Source: Cephalopachus bancanus
Taxonomy: Eukaryota > Chordata > Mammalia > Primates > Tarsiidae
Reading direction: 5' to 3'
Assembly: GCA_027257055.1 (NCBI GenBank)
Contig: JAPVLO010000384.1
Span: forward strand, 1,488,001-1,552,000
Length of the DNA: 64,000 nt
In this document: positions 11,838 to 23,315 of the stretch, piece after piece
Position numbering within the stretch: the stretch's first letter is position 1
How the letters are laid out: every line of letters starts with the position of its first letter
Program-made: the position numbers and the translations under genes
The notes under the pieces: model-generated
Database searches by the model: none
What the model was told of the DNA's origin: nothing
The model's input: the letters and a program-made list of their open reading frames with translations, nothing else

Positions 11838-11944
11838 ACAATGTGCCCAGGTGAGGGTGGCGCACTTAGAGTTCAGACTTCTTCATTACAATGCAATGTA
11901 ATCATGTAACTAAAAATTATTTGTACCCCCTAAAGCTATTGAAT
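11838..11944 (+). mobile_element. Possible 3' terminus of a second L1 family
   Basis: GGTGAGGGTGGCGCACTTAG, then ATGTAA/ATCATGTAACT, then TTTGTACCCCCTAAAG resembles the 3'-terminal block of another primate L1 lineage. Only about 105 bp, directly followed by an antisense Alu. Short and uncertain. Confidence 0.35.
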
Positions 11945-12245
11945 TTTTTTATTTGTTTATTTTGAATTGGAGTCTCACTCCATCGCCCAGGCTAGAGTGC
12001 AGTGTCACACTCACGGCCACCCCAGTGTCAACCTGCTGGGTTCTAGCCATCCTTCGGCCTCAGCCTTCCAAGGAGCCGGAACTACAGGTGCACACTGGCA
12101 CAGCTGGCTAATTTTTTATTTATTGTAGAGACGAGGCCTTTGCCAAGTTGCTTGGGCTGGTCTCGAACCCATGGGCTCAGGCAATCCACTCGCCTCAGCC
12201 TCCCAAAGTACTGGGATTTACAGTCTGAACCACCAAGCTCAGCCT
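11945..12245 (-). mobile_element. Dimeric Alu, antisense
   Basis: Reverse Alu: T-rich start, TTGGAGTCTCACTCCATCGC, linker TAATTTTTTATTTATTGTAG, 5' end at AAGCTCAGCC near 12245. Clean TSD not resolved in the T/A-rich flanks. Confidence 0.93.
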
Positions 12246-12358
12246 GAAATTTTAAAAAAGGAAAAAGTGTAATAATGTATTCCCACATAAAATTTTATTT
12301 CTTTGCAAGCATATCTTCTTTCCTCACCTGATAATATATATATGTTTATCTTTATATT

Positions 12359-12361
<3 letters not shown>

Positions 12362-12406
<45 letters not shown>
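12362..12406. repeat. (AC)n microsatellite
   Basis: Uninterrupted AC dinucleotide, about 22 units, preceded by a TATATA tract. Confidence 0.98.
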
Positions 12407-12408
<2 letters not shown>

Positions 12409-12522
12409 TCCAGTCTAAATCCTGGATTAGGTTGTATCTGAAAGGTAGTAAAAATTTTTGATTAATTATATGTAACATTATTACATACGTGTGTTTTTAT
12501 ATATATTTGAAGTTGAAAAATT

Positions 12523-12898
12523 GACTGGGCGCAGTGGCTCAGCCTGTCATCCCAGAACTTTGGGAGGCCAAAGTGAGTGGATTGCCTGAGCCTGCGGGTT
12601 CAAGACAATCCTGTGCAATTTGGCGAGACCTCATCTCTATAATTGATCAAAAATTAACTGGGCATGGTAGTGTGCACCTGTAGTTCCTGCTGCTTGGAAG
12701 GTTGAGGCAGAAGAATCGCTGGAGCCCAACGGGTCCATTCTGGGGTGGCCGTGAGTGTGCCACTGCCCTCCAGTCTGGGCAATAGAGTGAGAGACTCCAA
12801 CTCAAAAAAGAAAGAAAGAAATAAAGAAAGAAAGAAAGGAAGGAAGGAAGGAAGGAAGGAAGGAAGGAAGGAAGGAAGGAAGGAAGGAAGGAAGGAAA
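12523..12898 (+). mobile_element. Dimeric Alu with expanded GAAA/GGAA tail
   Basis: Sense Alu from GACTGGGCGCAGTGGCTCAG to ACTCAAAAAAG near 12808. Its A-tail has become a microsatellite: (GAAA)n to about 12838, then (GGAA)n to about 12897. ORFs here in either strand (SFLP/GRKE repeats) are artefacts of the tail. Confidence 0.95.
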
Positions 12899-13716
12899 TA
12901 GGACACAAAACGTATAAACTAATGGTAACTCTAAACTTTTAGATAATGCCTGATGGTGCATTTATATTTTGAAGGGCTGTCCTCATGAGACATGCTAGCA
13001 GAAGCAAATGAGAAGAAAGCTCACACCTTTCTCTTTATGTAGCAAAGCCAGCTGGTTAGAAAGAGTATGCATTTAAAGGAGTTCTTACTTGCATTTACAT
13101 AATTAAAGTCAACAAGAAGATCGTGTGTGTGATACCTAGGATACTCTCAAATATCTGTGTTGGGTCTACGTATTGTTTATTATATATATTATATGTATAT
13201 ACATATAAACACAGAAAACAATAGTACAATCTTTCTTTCTTTATTTTCTTCCTTTAATTAGTGTCTCAGACATCCCTTAGTTCTCCACCTAAAACCATAT
13301 TAAGCCTGTACTTCTGATTTTTTGTTTGCATTATCATGTAATTATAATACAGAGAGCTAGATGCATATTTCTGTTATAAGTCACTAATGACTTTGCTTTT
13401 AGGTCAATCTGTTTTTTGATCTTTTTTTTTTTTTAATAATGCCATTCAGGATTTGTTTTTATCCTATTTGCAAAGTGAACTTTTGTTTCGTTCTTCATCT
13501 GGGAATTCTTCTATTTACTGTGGCCAATTAATTGTTTTCTTTTTAAAAATTTTTACTTTGACTTCTTTTTTTCTTTCCTCCGAAGAAGCAGGATGCTCAG
13601 CGGGGTTTGTGCCTTTTCCAAACATTACAAAGGTTCTTCTTCATCTTACCTAACTCCATTTTCACAGATTGGTCAATTTTGCTTTTCCTTATAAACTATT
13701 CTGGATAACTCTCTCC
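12899..13716. other. Unique intergenic DNA
   Basis: AT-rich with TA tracts near 13180-13210. No gene recognised. Confidence 0.55.
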
Positions 13717-14085
13717 TCGAATAGTATATTAGTTATTTGTTGCTGCATAAAAAAGTTTCTCCAAAAATAGCAGCTTAAAACAAGTTCCAAGTAAGATCTA
13801 CCTGCACCATAGCTTACTCATGCTTCTGGAGAATCAGTGCTGGCATTGACAGGAGGCTCAGTTCCTTAATATGTGGTCCTCTTCAGAGAGGTATTTGGGT
13901 TTCTCCTCAAACAGCAGCTCATTTCTTCCGGAGTAAAAGATCCAGGAGAGAGTAAGATAGAAGCCACAATGGGTTCTATAATCCAGGTCAGCCCTCTTCA
14001 GTATAGAGAGGGCCACACACTTTATGAATGTCAATATACACGAGTCATTGGAATGCATCTTGCATGCTAGAGGTCACAAATAAAT
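13717..14085 (-). mobile_element. MLT1-like LTR (ERVL-MaLR), antisense
   Basis: Starts TATTAGTTATTTGTTGCTGC with AGCAGCTTAAAACAAG, the reverse complement of the conserved MLT1 3' terminus. A diverged LTR-length body follows to about 14085. Old solitary LTR with no internal region seen. The subfamily cannot be given without a library search. Confidence 0.6.
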
Positions 14086-14512
14086 TCAACCCATGGCTTT
14101 CTCTCATCTCTGATCCTTTAAAATTTCTTGGTTGGATAACTTTTATTTAACACTACCTTCATTTTACATCTCTTCCTAAATTTTACCTTCATTTTACACG
14201 TCTCTCTAAAGTTTATGTTTGTGTTTCATTGTCTTGTGATGGACAACCTTCAGTGTCAGACTCACTGAATTTTGGTTGTTCAGTATTCAGCCTTTTTAGA
14301 GACAATGAGAAAAACTCACATCGGCATGCAATCACCTTTTAGCACATTTTTAGTTACCTTTTTCCGATAGCATCAATATCTATTCTGGTTGTTCTTATTG
14401 TTTTCCTTGTTACTGGCTCATTTTTCTTTACTTGGACACTAGTTTTTAATTTAGCATGTCCTTTATATCTGTTATTATTGTTTTTATAATAATCAGAGGG
14501 TACTCTGGAATC

Positions 14513-15145
14513 ATTCTTTCACCAAAAAATCTAAGAAGCTGAAAGTAGGTAGGTAGTTCACCTCCTTCGGTAGGTGAACAGATAAATAAACTATGGTACA
14601 CCCATAGACAACAGAATAACATTCAGCCCTAAAAACAAATGAGCTAACAAGCCACGAAAAGACATGGAAAAAAACTTCAGTGCATATTAATAACTGAAAG
14701 AAACCAACAGAAAGGACCACATACTGTATGATCCAATACATGACATTCTGAAAAAAGCAAATCAATTGAAACAGCAAAAAATCAGTCTTTGCCAGAGGTA
14801 AGGGGTGTGGGGAAGGATAAACAAGCAGAATACAAGAATTTTAGGTCCTTGAAAATACCATGTGATCCTGCAATAGTGAATATCTGTCATGCTATGTTTG
14901 CACAAAACCAGAGATATAGAGCATCAACTGTGAACCCTTATATAAGCTATGGACTTTGAGGGATTGTGATATGGTAATGTGGCTTAATAAATTGTAACAC
15001 ATGTACCACTCTGGAAGGGGATGTTGATAACAGAGGAAACTAAGTATGAAAGGGAAGGAAGTGTATGAAAGATCTCTATCCCTTCCTCTCAATTTTCTTG
15101 TGAACCTAAAACTGCTGTAAAAAAATAAAGTCTGAAAAAAAAATC
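14513..15145 (+). mobile_element. Ancient L1M 3' end (ORF2 tail and 3' UTR)
   Basis: ORF2 C-terminal coding resemblance (AACTATGGTACACCCATA, then GACATGGAAAAAAACTTC) runs into a 3' UTR ending TGTGAACCTAAAACTGCTGT and AAAAAAATAAAGTCTG, the typical terminus of old mammalian L1s, followed by poly-A at about 15135-15143. Confidence 0.85.
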
Positions 15146-15754
15146 CCAGATTACGCACTCCCCCCTCCTTTTTTTTCTGGCACAAAATGGATCAGCTGTT
15201 ATTCAAAGAGTTCTGGTTCCCAAATGTGGAGGTCAGAGGAATACATCTGTTTGCTTCACAGGAATTGTGGTGGTAGACAGGTTGTTCTGTTTGATGTTTA
15301 CAGTTTCTATTTTGCAAAATTTTAGATTCTGCGGTTATGTGGAAAGCAGTCACAATCATCCTTTCATTTAGAAAAAGAGTTTCTTACTGAATGTGAACTC
15401 CAGACATCGTATATTTGAATTCGGTTTCATAGATAAGAAATGTAAAGATGTGAGATGAGATGTTGAAAGAATAAAAAGTAGATGACGTGCACATCAGAGA
15501 GAGAAAGAACCAAGGGAGAGCTAGCTAGTTGGCGTCTCACTTGAAATTCAAAGCATTTTTATGTAAACATAATTTAATAATTCAAACCTCCAAGCTTTCC
15601 TATTGAAGCTACATATTATGGAGCAGTTACCCGTCTTCTGCCAAAATAGCCATCACAGTTTTCATAGATAATCTCTGGGTACTTTCCCCAAAATTATGAG
15701 GCTTAATATTTGGAAACTCTATTTCTGAAGTCAGCTCAAAGATGCCATTAGATG
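15146..15754. other. Unique intergenic DNA
   Basis: No repeat or gene recognised. Confidence 0.55.
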
Positions 15755-15985
15755 GAGTCGTGTGACCTTAAGTAAGATATTTAAAGTGTGTGAATTTCAG
15801 TTCTGGCACAAAACGGATCTGTGACATAGGGATAAGAAGAACAACTTCATGGCTATTATTTTAGACATCAATGTAACATAAAAGGCCTTCAGTTAATGTG
15901 TTATATTTCATCTGTGTTATATAATCAAGAAATGGGCACAGTGCCTGGGATCTAATGCATGCTTGTTAATGCTACCTTCTTCTTA
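15755..15985 (+). mobile_element. MIR SINE, sense
   Basis: GTGTGACCTTAAGTAAGATA, a diverged TCAGTT region, GGGATAAGAAGAACAA, and ACAGTGCCTGGGATCTAATG near the end match the order of MIR landmarks. Confidence 0.7.
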
Positions 15986-16106
15986 TTAATGCATTCTGAC
16001 TTTTTTTTATTTTAAGAAACTTGATGGCCCTTTTTTATTCTAGCATGAAGGGCATCATTGAAGTATTTATTAATAGACTCTAGGCAAAAAGGTGATGTGG
16101 CCAATT

Positions 16107-16718
16107 GAAAAAGTACCAGTTTTACGAGTACAACCTCTCTGGAAGACAGTGTGGTGATTTCTGAAAGAACCAGAAATTGATCTTCCATATGACCCAGCAA
16201 TTCCCCTGTTGGGACTATGCCCAGAGTAACTCAAATCATTCTACAAAAAAGGTACCTGCACATGTATGTTTGTTGCAGATCTATTTATAATAGCAAAAAC
16301 ATGGAACCAACCACGCTGCCCATCGAAGCTGGACTGGATAAAAAAATGTGGTAGATATACACAATGGAATATTATGCAGCTATCAAGTAGGACAAACATA
16401 CAGATTTCACAACAACTTGGATGGATTTAGAGTCAATCATACTCAGGGATCTATCACAGAAACAAAGAACAGAGCATCACATACTCTCATTCATAAGCAA
16501 ATCTTGATCAATTATAATGCTATAAAAAGGAATTGGCAGTAGTGGGAAGCTCCCAGGGGAGGGGGTGGAATTGGCAGTTGAGGGAAACTGCCAGGGAAGG
16601 GAGGGGCACACCTCATCAACAAGGGGACCTGCACAATCAATGTCTGTATACCTAACCCTGAATTGTACTCCACATCTTAAAAAAAAATATTAGAAAGAAA
16701 GAAAAAGTACTAGTTTTA
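16107..16718 (+). mobile_element. Young 5'-truncated L1 with 18-bp TSD
   Basis: ORF2 C-terminus (GACCCAGCAATTCCCC, AACATGGAACCAACCA) through 3' UTR to CCTAACCCTGAATTGTACTC and an A-rich tail, body 16125-16700. TSD GAAAAAGTACcAGTTTTA (16107-16124) and GAAAAAGTACtAGTTTTA (16701-16718), one mismatch. Confidence 0.96.
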
Positions 16719-16850
16719 GAGCATATTTGCAAACTGTGTGACATTTTTATAAATTACTAAATTTTTCTGAGACTCAGTTTTTTCCTAGAAAAAAATGAAA
16801 TAATAATAACCACTAGAATGGTAGTAAGGATTAAATATTGCTGTTTTTTT
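16719..16850 (+). mobile_element. Probable MIR fragment
   Basis: AAACTGTGTGACATTTTTA, AATTACTAAATTTTTCTGAG, ACTCAGTT and AATGAAATAATAATAACCAC follow the MIR order. The young L1 has landed at its upstream edge. Confidence 0.55.
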
Positions 16851-18655
16851 TGAAAGAATGGTCACTTATCAAGATCATCACCTCTCCACTATGCTAAAGC
16901 TACCAGTAAATGTAATCCCCCTGACCCCCAACTACTCTAACCTCCAAATGCTATGGAATCTTTGACCTTTCTCGATTTTTGATGATTTTTCTGTTCGGTG
17001 ACGTTGGCTTAGACGTGAGATTGAATTTGTCTTCATTCCATTTCACCTGTTTAATTCTTTTTAAATAAGAAAGCTAATTTACATTACTCATCAGATTCAC
17101 AAGTGCTTATTTGTGAGACAAGTAGTATGTTATCACAGTTTAGGAATGAAGGGACCCACATGATAATCTTAACAACAGATGATTGGAAATGTTCCTTCAG
17201 CACTTCTATGTGTGATGATTCATCAGTTTGGGAAGAGCCTACAGAAAGGCCATGTTTGGAAGAACCCAAAGTAAAAAAAGTGCATCACTTGAGGGGAGAT
17301 ATGGTAGGATCTTCTCATTTTACATTTGAAAATACCTTGTGTTACTGTAATATGAAATCGACCAGGTTTTCATACCAAATGTCTGTAGTCCTGAATTGTG
17401 TGCAGCCATTTGTTTTCAGTCTCTCTATTTATATTTATTTATCTGTTGACTGGATTCTAGCTCTTTTTCATGAATAAGTTCGTTCTGAAGCAGAAATAGT
17501 TTAAAGAAGATTATGGAAAGACGATGTCAATAAAATGCGTGTCCTGTAGAAGACATTTTCCCCTCCATATATTCAGTGAATATCATTTGGTTGGATTGAT
17601 TATTTTAAGGATTATCTGCAACCAAAATTAAGACTTAAAGGGAATCTTTAAAAAAATAATTATTTGTTTTTGAAAATATTGCCAGCAATTTATGTGATAT
17701 GGGACTGAATCAATACTTGGAAGATGCAGTCTACAGGAGAGACTTAAGGATCTTAAAGCTTTTGCGGTTATGTAATGATGTGAGGGCGGTTTCCCAAGCA
17801 CTGGGTTCTTGAAATTCTCAGGTTCTGGCCTCAACCTGGTGTTTGGCTGACAGAGGAAATATATTTTTTCTTGGAGTGGGTTTGCACAGTTAGGAACATA
17901 ATGGGTTCTACACCTTCCCCTAAGGATTCTGTGTCACTGAGAGACCAGAGAGACCACAGATTTATTTAGGCTTAATAGCTCTTTTATTTTTATGGTAATT
18001 ATCCTTGGTTGGGCATTAGTGTAGATGATGAACACATGAGGATTCAAACCAATTACAGGATGACATTAGTTTCAGTGTCCCTCTAGATGAAAAAAGAAAA
18101 AAAAGGAAACTGAAAAACATATGAAAATGACAGTCTACAGAACTCCATGACCTATATTAAAAGACCTGAAACTTTATAAGAGCTACTTTTTAGGCGACTA
18201 GGTGTATTCTCCTAAATAAAAATTTTAAAAAGCATGTAGAAGATTGATTTTTAAAAACATGATAGTAGAAATAGAAAGATCTGTTAGAAGAAAATGTTTA
18301 GCTAAAATTGAAAGACATATGTTTGATGAAGGGAAACAGAAATAGAGGATGGTAAAATACTCAGATCAAAATGAAATAAGATGATGAAAGCTTATTAATA
18401 AAAAAAGGAAACTGGCATTCTACAAATACCAATAGCATGATGACTTAAATGTTTAAAAGGCCTGCAAGGGCAGCTTGCACATAATGAGAAACAATGATTA
18501 TTTACTGAGTAAATACATGAATATTTAAATCCTTCTATCCTAAGATGACCTTGAAACCACTGAAAGGAACAAATGTTTGATTTATTAAATTTCTGTAGAA
18601 TATCTTCAAATATGCTAAATACACACATTTTTCCTATAATAATTGCATCACGTAA
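16851..18655. other. Unique intergenic DNA
   Basis: Longest repeat-poor block of the first third. It holds a 124-codon open frame at 17103-17477 (plus) with no recognisable domain, no Kozak-like context and no visible splice structure, so it is not called a gene. Confidence 0.55.
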
Positions 18656-18812
18656 GATTTATTACTCCATTTCACAACACACAAACTGAGAGATGGAGAG
18701 TGCCTCATTCAATATTATACAAATAAGAAATGGCAAAGCCAGGATTTGAGCCTTGTCTGGTTGAACCCAAGACCTGAGCTCTTAACCTTCCTGATACTTG
18801 TGTCTCTATATT
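18656..18812 (-). mobile_element. MIR SINE, antisense
   Basis: ACAAACTGAGAGATGGAGAG, AATGGCAAAGCCAGGATTTG and GACCTGAGCTCTTAACC are the reverse complement of MIR landmarks in the right order. Confidence 0.72.
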
Positions 18813-18849
18813 CAAGAAGAAAGAAACCACAGTAGTAAGATTTAAAATA

Positions 18850-19560
18850 AAGTTCATAGGGAACGTTCACTAATTCAAAAGACATTTAGTGACCATAGAT
18901 TATGGACCAGATAATATGCAAGATGCTGACAATACAGAAGAAAATAATCTATGGTCTTGAGTGGTAACCGAGACTGACTCAAACAGACAATTCCATTGTC
19001 AAGTAAATGAGTTTTGAGGTGCAAAAAGGGAATGCTTGGGATGTCTTGGAAGCACAGAGTAGGGACATCTACCCCTGTGTAGAAAGTTTTTTGAGTATGA
19101 ATCCTGACCTAAATATTAAACAGCAGATAAGTGTGAGCTCAGAGCAACCCCTTCAAGTCCCCTCCCACTGTGGGAGCTTTTCTGTCCTCTCAATAAATCC
19201 TGCTTAAAAAAAAGTGAGCTCAGTGAAATCAGAGGCAGGTTATAGGAGCTAGGAGGAAATTGCATAAGAGTTAGGGCAGTTGGGGACCAGGGAAGAAGTT
19301 CGAGTTTGGGATGGGGAGATAATAGACCAAAAGGGATCTTGTTTACCATACTAGGATATTTCCCTCGGAGCCAATGATAAAGCATTGAAGGATTTAAATA
19401 AGGAAACATGGTCCTTTTTTCCTTTGTGCATTTTTGAGAATGACCATGTATACAAGCCCATAAATAAAGATCAAACACTGTTGCAATATTCTCAGCAGTC
19501 TAGTACGATGATGACCTGAACCTCTGACCCCAAAGCAGAGAGTATATACCTCTGGGGTGC
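18850..19560 (+). repeat. Ancient mammalian-wide repeat, unclassified
   Basis: Order of blocks (ATTATGGACCAGATAATATG, GCTGACAATACAGAAG, GGTCTTGAGTGG, later AGCCAATGATAAAGCATTG and GATTTAAATAAGG) matches a widespread old mammalian repeat with a 'point of measurement-like' purine-rich body. A related copy lies at 63436-64000. I cannot name the family by eye. The minus-strand ORF at 19116-19478 is within it and shows no domain. Confidence 0.45.
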
Positions 19561-20366
19561 ATAACACCAGCCAATGAAGCCAGGAAAAAAAAATCAGAAC
19601 TCCAATTTATTTTTATTTTATTTCAACCACCTCTTTAGTTTTGTGTATTTTTATAAGCTGATCATGTACATATGCATAATAATATTTGGAAATTTAAGCA
19701 TATTTGGAGAACACTGTTTTTAAAAAGATGACCAAATATAGGCGATCTGCTAGGTTTGGGTAGGATTTTGGGAGATGTTAGACAAATGGGAAAATGGGTG
19801 GTGATGGATATTATAGGGGAGAGAGAAAATACAACAAGAGAAACATAAAATGAAAGTGATTCAATTCTGTGATGAGTGTGTGAAACTGTGGTTTAAATAA
19901 AAAGACTCAACTCATAGAAAGACACAATATTATTAAAGAGGAAAATATATATTAGCTAGAGCCATAAGCTTGCAGACAATAGGATAGAGAGGTCAGTTGA
20001 AACCATGTAAGTAGACAAACATCAGCAAGGAAGTCTACCGAGGTGAACAGAAATGAGAATCTGGCTTGGAACCTCAGGAGCCAACACAGAGTGAGAAGAG
20101 CAGAGGAGGAAAATGAGTTACAAGGGCCAGAAAGGAAGAAAGAAAACTGAGGTACAGACTGGTTTCATAAACATAAATAAGGTGACATTGAGCAGATACT
20201 GATGAATGATTCTGTTGAGAGTTCAAGTAGGGGAAGAGATAATGGTTTGTTTTGTGTTTGAAACATGTAGTTATTGGCAATATTTTTGGAAAACAGCTTT
20301 AGTGGCACTGTGGAAACCAAAGTAACGGGGAATTCCAAGGGTGGAATGGTGAATGCCAAGCTGGAT
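19561..20366. other. Unique intergenic DNA
   Basis: No repeat or gene recognised. Confidence 0.5.
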
Positions 20367-21310
20367 AAAGAATAATTTTACTAGTGTGAACAATGCTGCG
20401 ATAAACATACGTGTGCAGGTATCGTTTTTATAGAGTGATTTGAGTTCTTCTGGTTGTATACCCAGTAGGGAGATTGCAGGGTCGAATGGAAGGTCAAGTT
20501 TTAGATCTTTTAGGAATTGCCACACTGTTTTCCACAGAGGCTGTACTAGTTTACACTCCCACCAATAGTGTTGAAGTGTTCCCCTTTCTCCACATTCTCT
20601 CCAACATCTATTGTTTTTTGAGTTATTGATGATGGCCATCCTGACTGGAGTTAGGTGGTGTCTCAGTGTGGTGTTAATATGCGTCTCTTTGATGACTGGT
20701 GAGGCTGAGCATTTTTTCATGTATCTGTTGACTGCTTGTATGTCTTCTTTTGAGAAGTGTCTACTCATATCTTTTGCCCACTTTGTAATGGGGCTACTTG
20801 TTTTTTTTTCTTTTTGGAGCATTTGAGTTCCTTGTAGATCCTAGATGTTAGGCCTTTGTCAGACTTATAGTTAGCAAGAACATGGAACCAACCATGCTGC
20901 CCATCAAAAGAGGACCGGATTAAAAAAAATGTGGTTCCTACACATGACGGAATATTACTCAGTCATAAAGAAGGACAAAATCATAAACTTCACAGCAACC
21001 TGGATGGACTTAGAGTCTATCATACTGAGTGATCTATCATAGAAACAAAGAACTCAGTGCCACATGTTCTCACTCATAAGTGGGCCTTGAACAATTATCA
21101 TAATACTATAAGAAAAGGATTGGAAGTAGCAAGAAACTGGCAGCAGGGGGTGGAGGATGAGGTGGGAATGGCAGTAGTGGGAATCTGCTGGGGGGGGGCA
21201 CACCTCATCAACAAGTGTACCTGCATAATAAGCATTTGTATACCTAACCCTGAATTGTACCCCACATCTTTACAATAAAAAATTAAAAGAGAAAGCAAAG
21301 AATAACTTTT
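20367..21310. mobile_element. Twin-primed (5'-inverted) L1 with TSD
   Basis: The first part, 20381-20868, is minus strand and encodes ORF2 C-terminal motifs ([18 protein letters not shown] zinc-knuckle region). The second part, 20873-21296, is plus strand and continues from AACATGGAACCAACCATG to the 3' end CCTAACCCTGAATTGTACCC and tail. Flanks AAAGAATAATTTTA (20367-20380) and AAAGAATAACTTTT (21297-21310) are a diverged TSD. The two halves meet at almost consecutive L1 positions, the signature of twin priming. Confidence 0.93.
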
Positions 21311-21989
21311 TTAACTTTACGAATGTGGACAAGTGAAGGCAGCAGAGTTGAATGGTGTAGAGGAGAGTGGTATGAAAGAAATTCATGTGTTCAAATAATG
21401 TTGCTGAAAAGTCACTTATGATGGCAAAGTTGAGGTTACAGGTACCTGTGATCTCTTATCTGTTTTTATAAATGCTAATCTTATTTCTCACAGCAACTCT
21501 AGAGAAAGGAACTAAGAGGCAAATTTTCCAAAAACACAGTCTATCTGTGAATTTAACTTGCAGGAACGAACAGAAGGAACCAGTGCTTCCAGTCCCATTC
21601 ATATTGATATGCAACCAGTGATATACAGAGACAAAGATGTCAGAACAGGCTTACATTTTAAAGAACAATAGACAACTAACCAGCAGTGGTATTCTAGACA
21701 GGGTCCCAGTTCTCCTCTCCAAGAATGGTGGCTGCTTCTCATGAAATGAGCTAATTCTGATGAGTAGAACTGACAGTGCTAAACATCATCATACCCCTTA
21801 AGGAGACTTGCGGGTGAGGTGGGATTTGGGATCCAACTGACTCAGGCTGGATTCAGAATTTGAGGGTGAGAGGAGCTGAAAAAATAAAAACCATGGCTAT
21901 TGATCAGAACATCTTACTTCTAGTCCATTTCGTGCTTTTGCTAAATTATTGAGGACTTGATGACATTAGTTTATTTTTTGGAGCTTTTT
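21311..21989. other. Unique intergenic DNA
   Basis: No repeat or gene recognised. Confidence 0.5.
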
Positions 21990-22201
21990 GTTTTTGTTTT
22001 TTTTAATTTTAATTTTAATTATTTTTTATTATTATAAAGATGTGGGGTACAGTTCAGGGTTAGGTACACAAACATTGATGATGCAGGTACCCTTGTTGAT
22101 GAGATATGCCCCTCCCTCCCCTAGCAGTTTCCTTCAAATGCCAATCCCACCCCACCTCCCCTGACAGTTTCCCACTACTACCAATCGCTTTCTTATCCTT
22201 T
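21990..22201 (-). mobile_element. Short antisense L1 3' UTR fragment
   Basis: T-rich tail, AAGATGTGGGGTACAGTTCA, GGGTTAGGTACACAAAC and GTTGATGAGATATGCCC are the complement of the young L1 3' end. Truncated within the 3' UTR, about 200 bp. TSD not resolved. Confidence 0.9.
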
Positions 22202-22269
22202 GTCTTACCTTTTTTACTCTGAGAGATGGATTTGGTAGAACCTTCCTACTCTTTCTTTAATAGTTCTTT

Positions 22270-22520
22270 CAAATGTGGTCCTTTTCTCTGAATCTTCCCT
22301 TAACTCTCTTACATTTGCCATTTACTCAACTGTATTTATTTTGCATAGCATTTGTAACACCTTCTTCCAGCTACTCATTCATAATACTTTTTTCTCCACT
22401 AGTGTGTGACCCTTACATGAGAATATATTATAGTCATCTTTACCATCCTAGGATCCAGCATTATTCGAGCAACTGTTCTAAGTTTTGCACATATTTTTTG
22501 AAATGAACGAATGGATAACA
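22270..22520 (+). mobile_element. L2 LINE 3' fragment
   Basis: Pyrimidine-rich run, then ACTAGTGTGTGACCCTTACATGAG-like and ATCCTAGGATCCAGC/ATTATTCG positions ending AAATGAACGAATGG follow the L2 3' terminal layout. Diverged. Confidence 0.5.
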
Positions 22521-22639
22521 CATTGTGGGAACACCATTCCAGTTTCTCTAAAATAGATATTTTAAAGGGATGATTTCATAGATGGGACATAATTCAAGTC
22601 CCAAATATGACTCCAGCCATTACTAATATTTATTGAACG

Positions 22640-22812
22640 AGGAAGTGCATTAATCACTTTGAGGACATTACACTTTGAATTGTCACAGGTTTTTAAGTTA
22701 GTGATCATTAGCTTCATTTTATAGATGAGAAAATGGAGGAAAGAGCGATTAAGTAAATTGCCCAAGATTTTTCAACCGATAAGTGGCTGAACCAGGACTT
22801 AAAAAAGACATA
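22640..22812 (-). mobile_element. MIR SINE, antisense
   Basis: TTCATTTTATAGATGAGAAA, GATTAAGTAAATTGCCCAAG and AAGTGGCTGAACCAGGACTT are complementary MIR landmarks in order. Confidence 0.8.
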
Positions 22813-22924
22813 AAGATGTCAATAGAGCAGTTTTAATTTTCTGGACTCTGACTTATGTCTTACTGCTAGGGCTTTTTAGCTCTTATTTGCTAGCATTTTT
22901 GTGTCCGCTTATCTCCAAAGATGG

Positions 22925-23315
22925 TTACTACCAGTAGACTCCCTCCCCATGGAGAGGTAGAAGCTATCTTTCTAACCCATCAAGAGAATGCAGCAGAAGC
23001 CAAGGTGCTCCAGTTCCAGACTAGCAGTTTCTGCTTCTGTCTGTTGGAGCTCTGAACTGTCAAGGAAAAATTCCAGGCTGAATAGAAAGGCTACACAGAG
23101 GAGTAGGTGTGTGAATGACATCATCTCGGAGGACCATCCCTGAGACTCCTGACCACGCATCTTAGTCTCTATGGTCTAAAACTCAGGAGAGCCCTCAGAT
23201 GATTCACACCCCACTTAACCTTATCAACACACACAATCCTGAGAGATAGTAACAAATTGTTAGTATAAGCCACGAAATTCTGAGGTAATGTGTTATATAG
23301 CCACAGATAGCAAGA
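22925..23315 (+). mobile_element. MLT1-like LTR (ERVL-MaLR), sense
   Basis: The end is diagnostic: GTAACAAATTGTTAGTATAAGCC, ACGAAATTCTGAGGTAATGT and AGCCACAGATAGCAAGAACA (given in parts) resemble the MLT1 3' terminus. The body is strongly diverged. No internal retroviral region. Confidence 0.6.

Noticed and set aside
12645..12961. ORFs with SFLP or GRKE repeats
   Set aside because: Translations of the GGAA/GAAA microsatellite tail of an Alu.
19116..19478. 120-codon minus-strand ORF
   Set aside because: Falls in an old interspersed repeat and lacks any domain.
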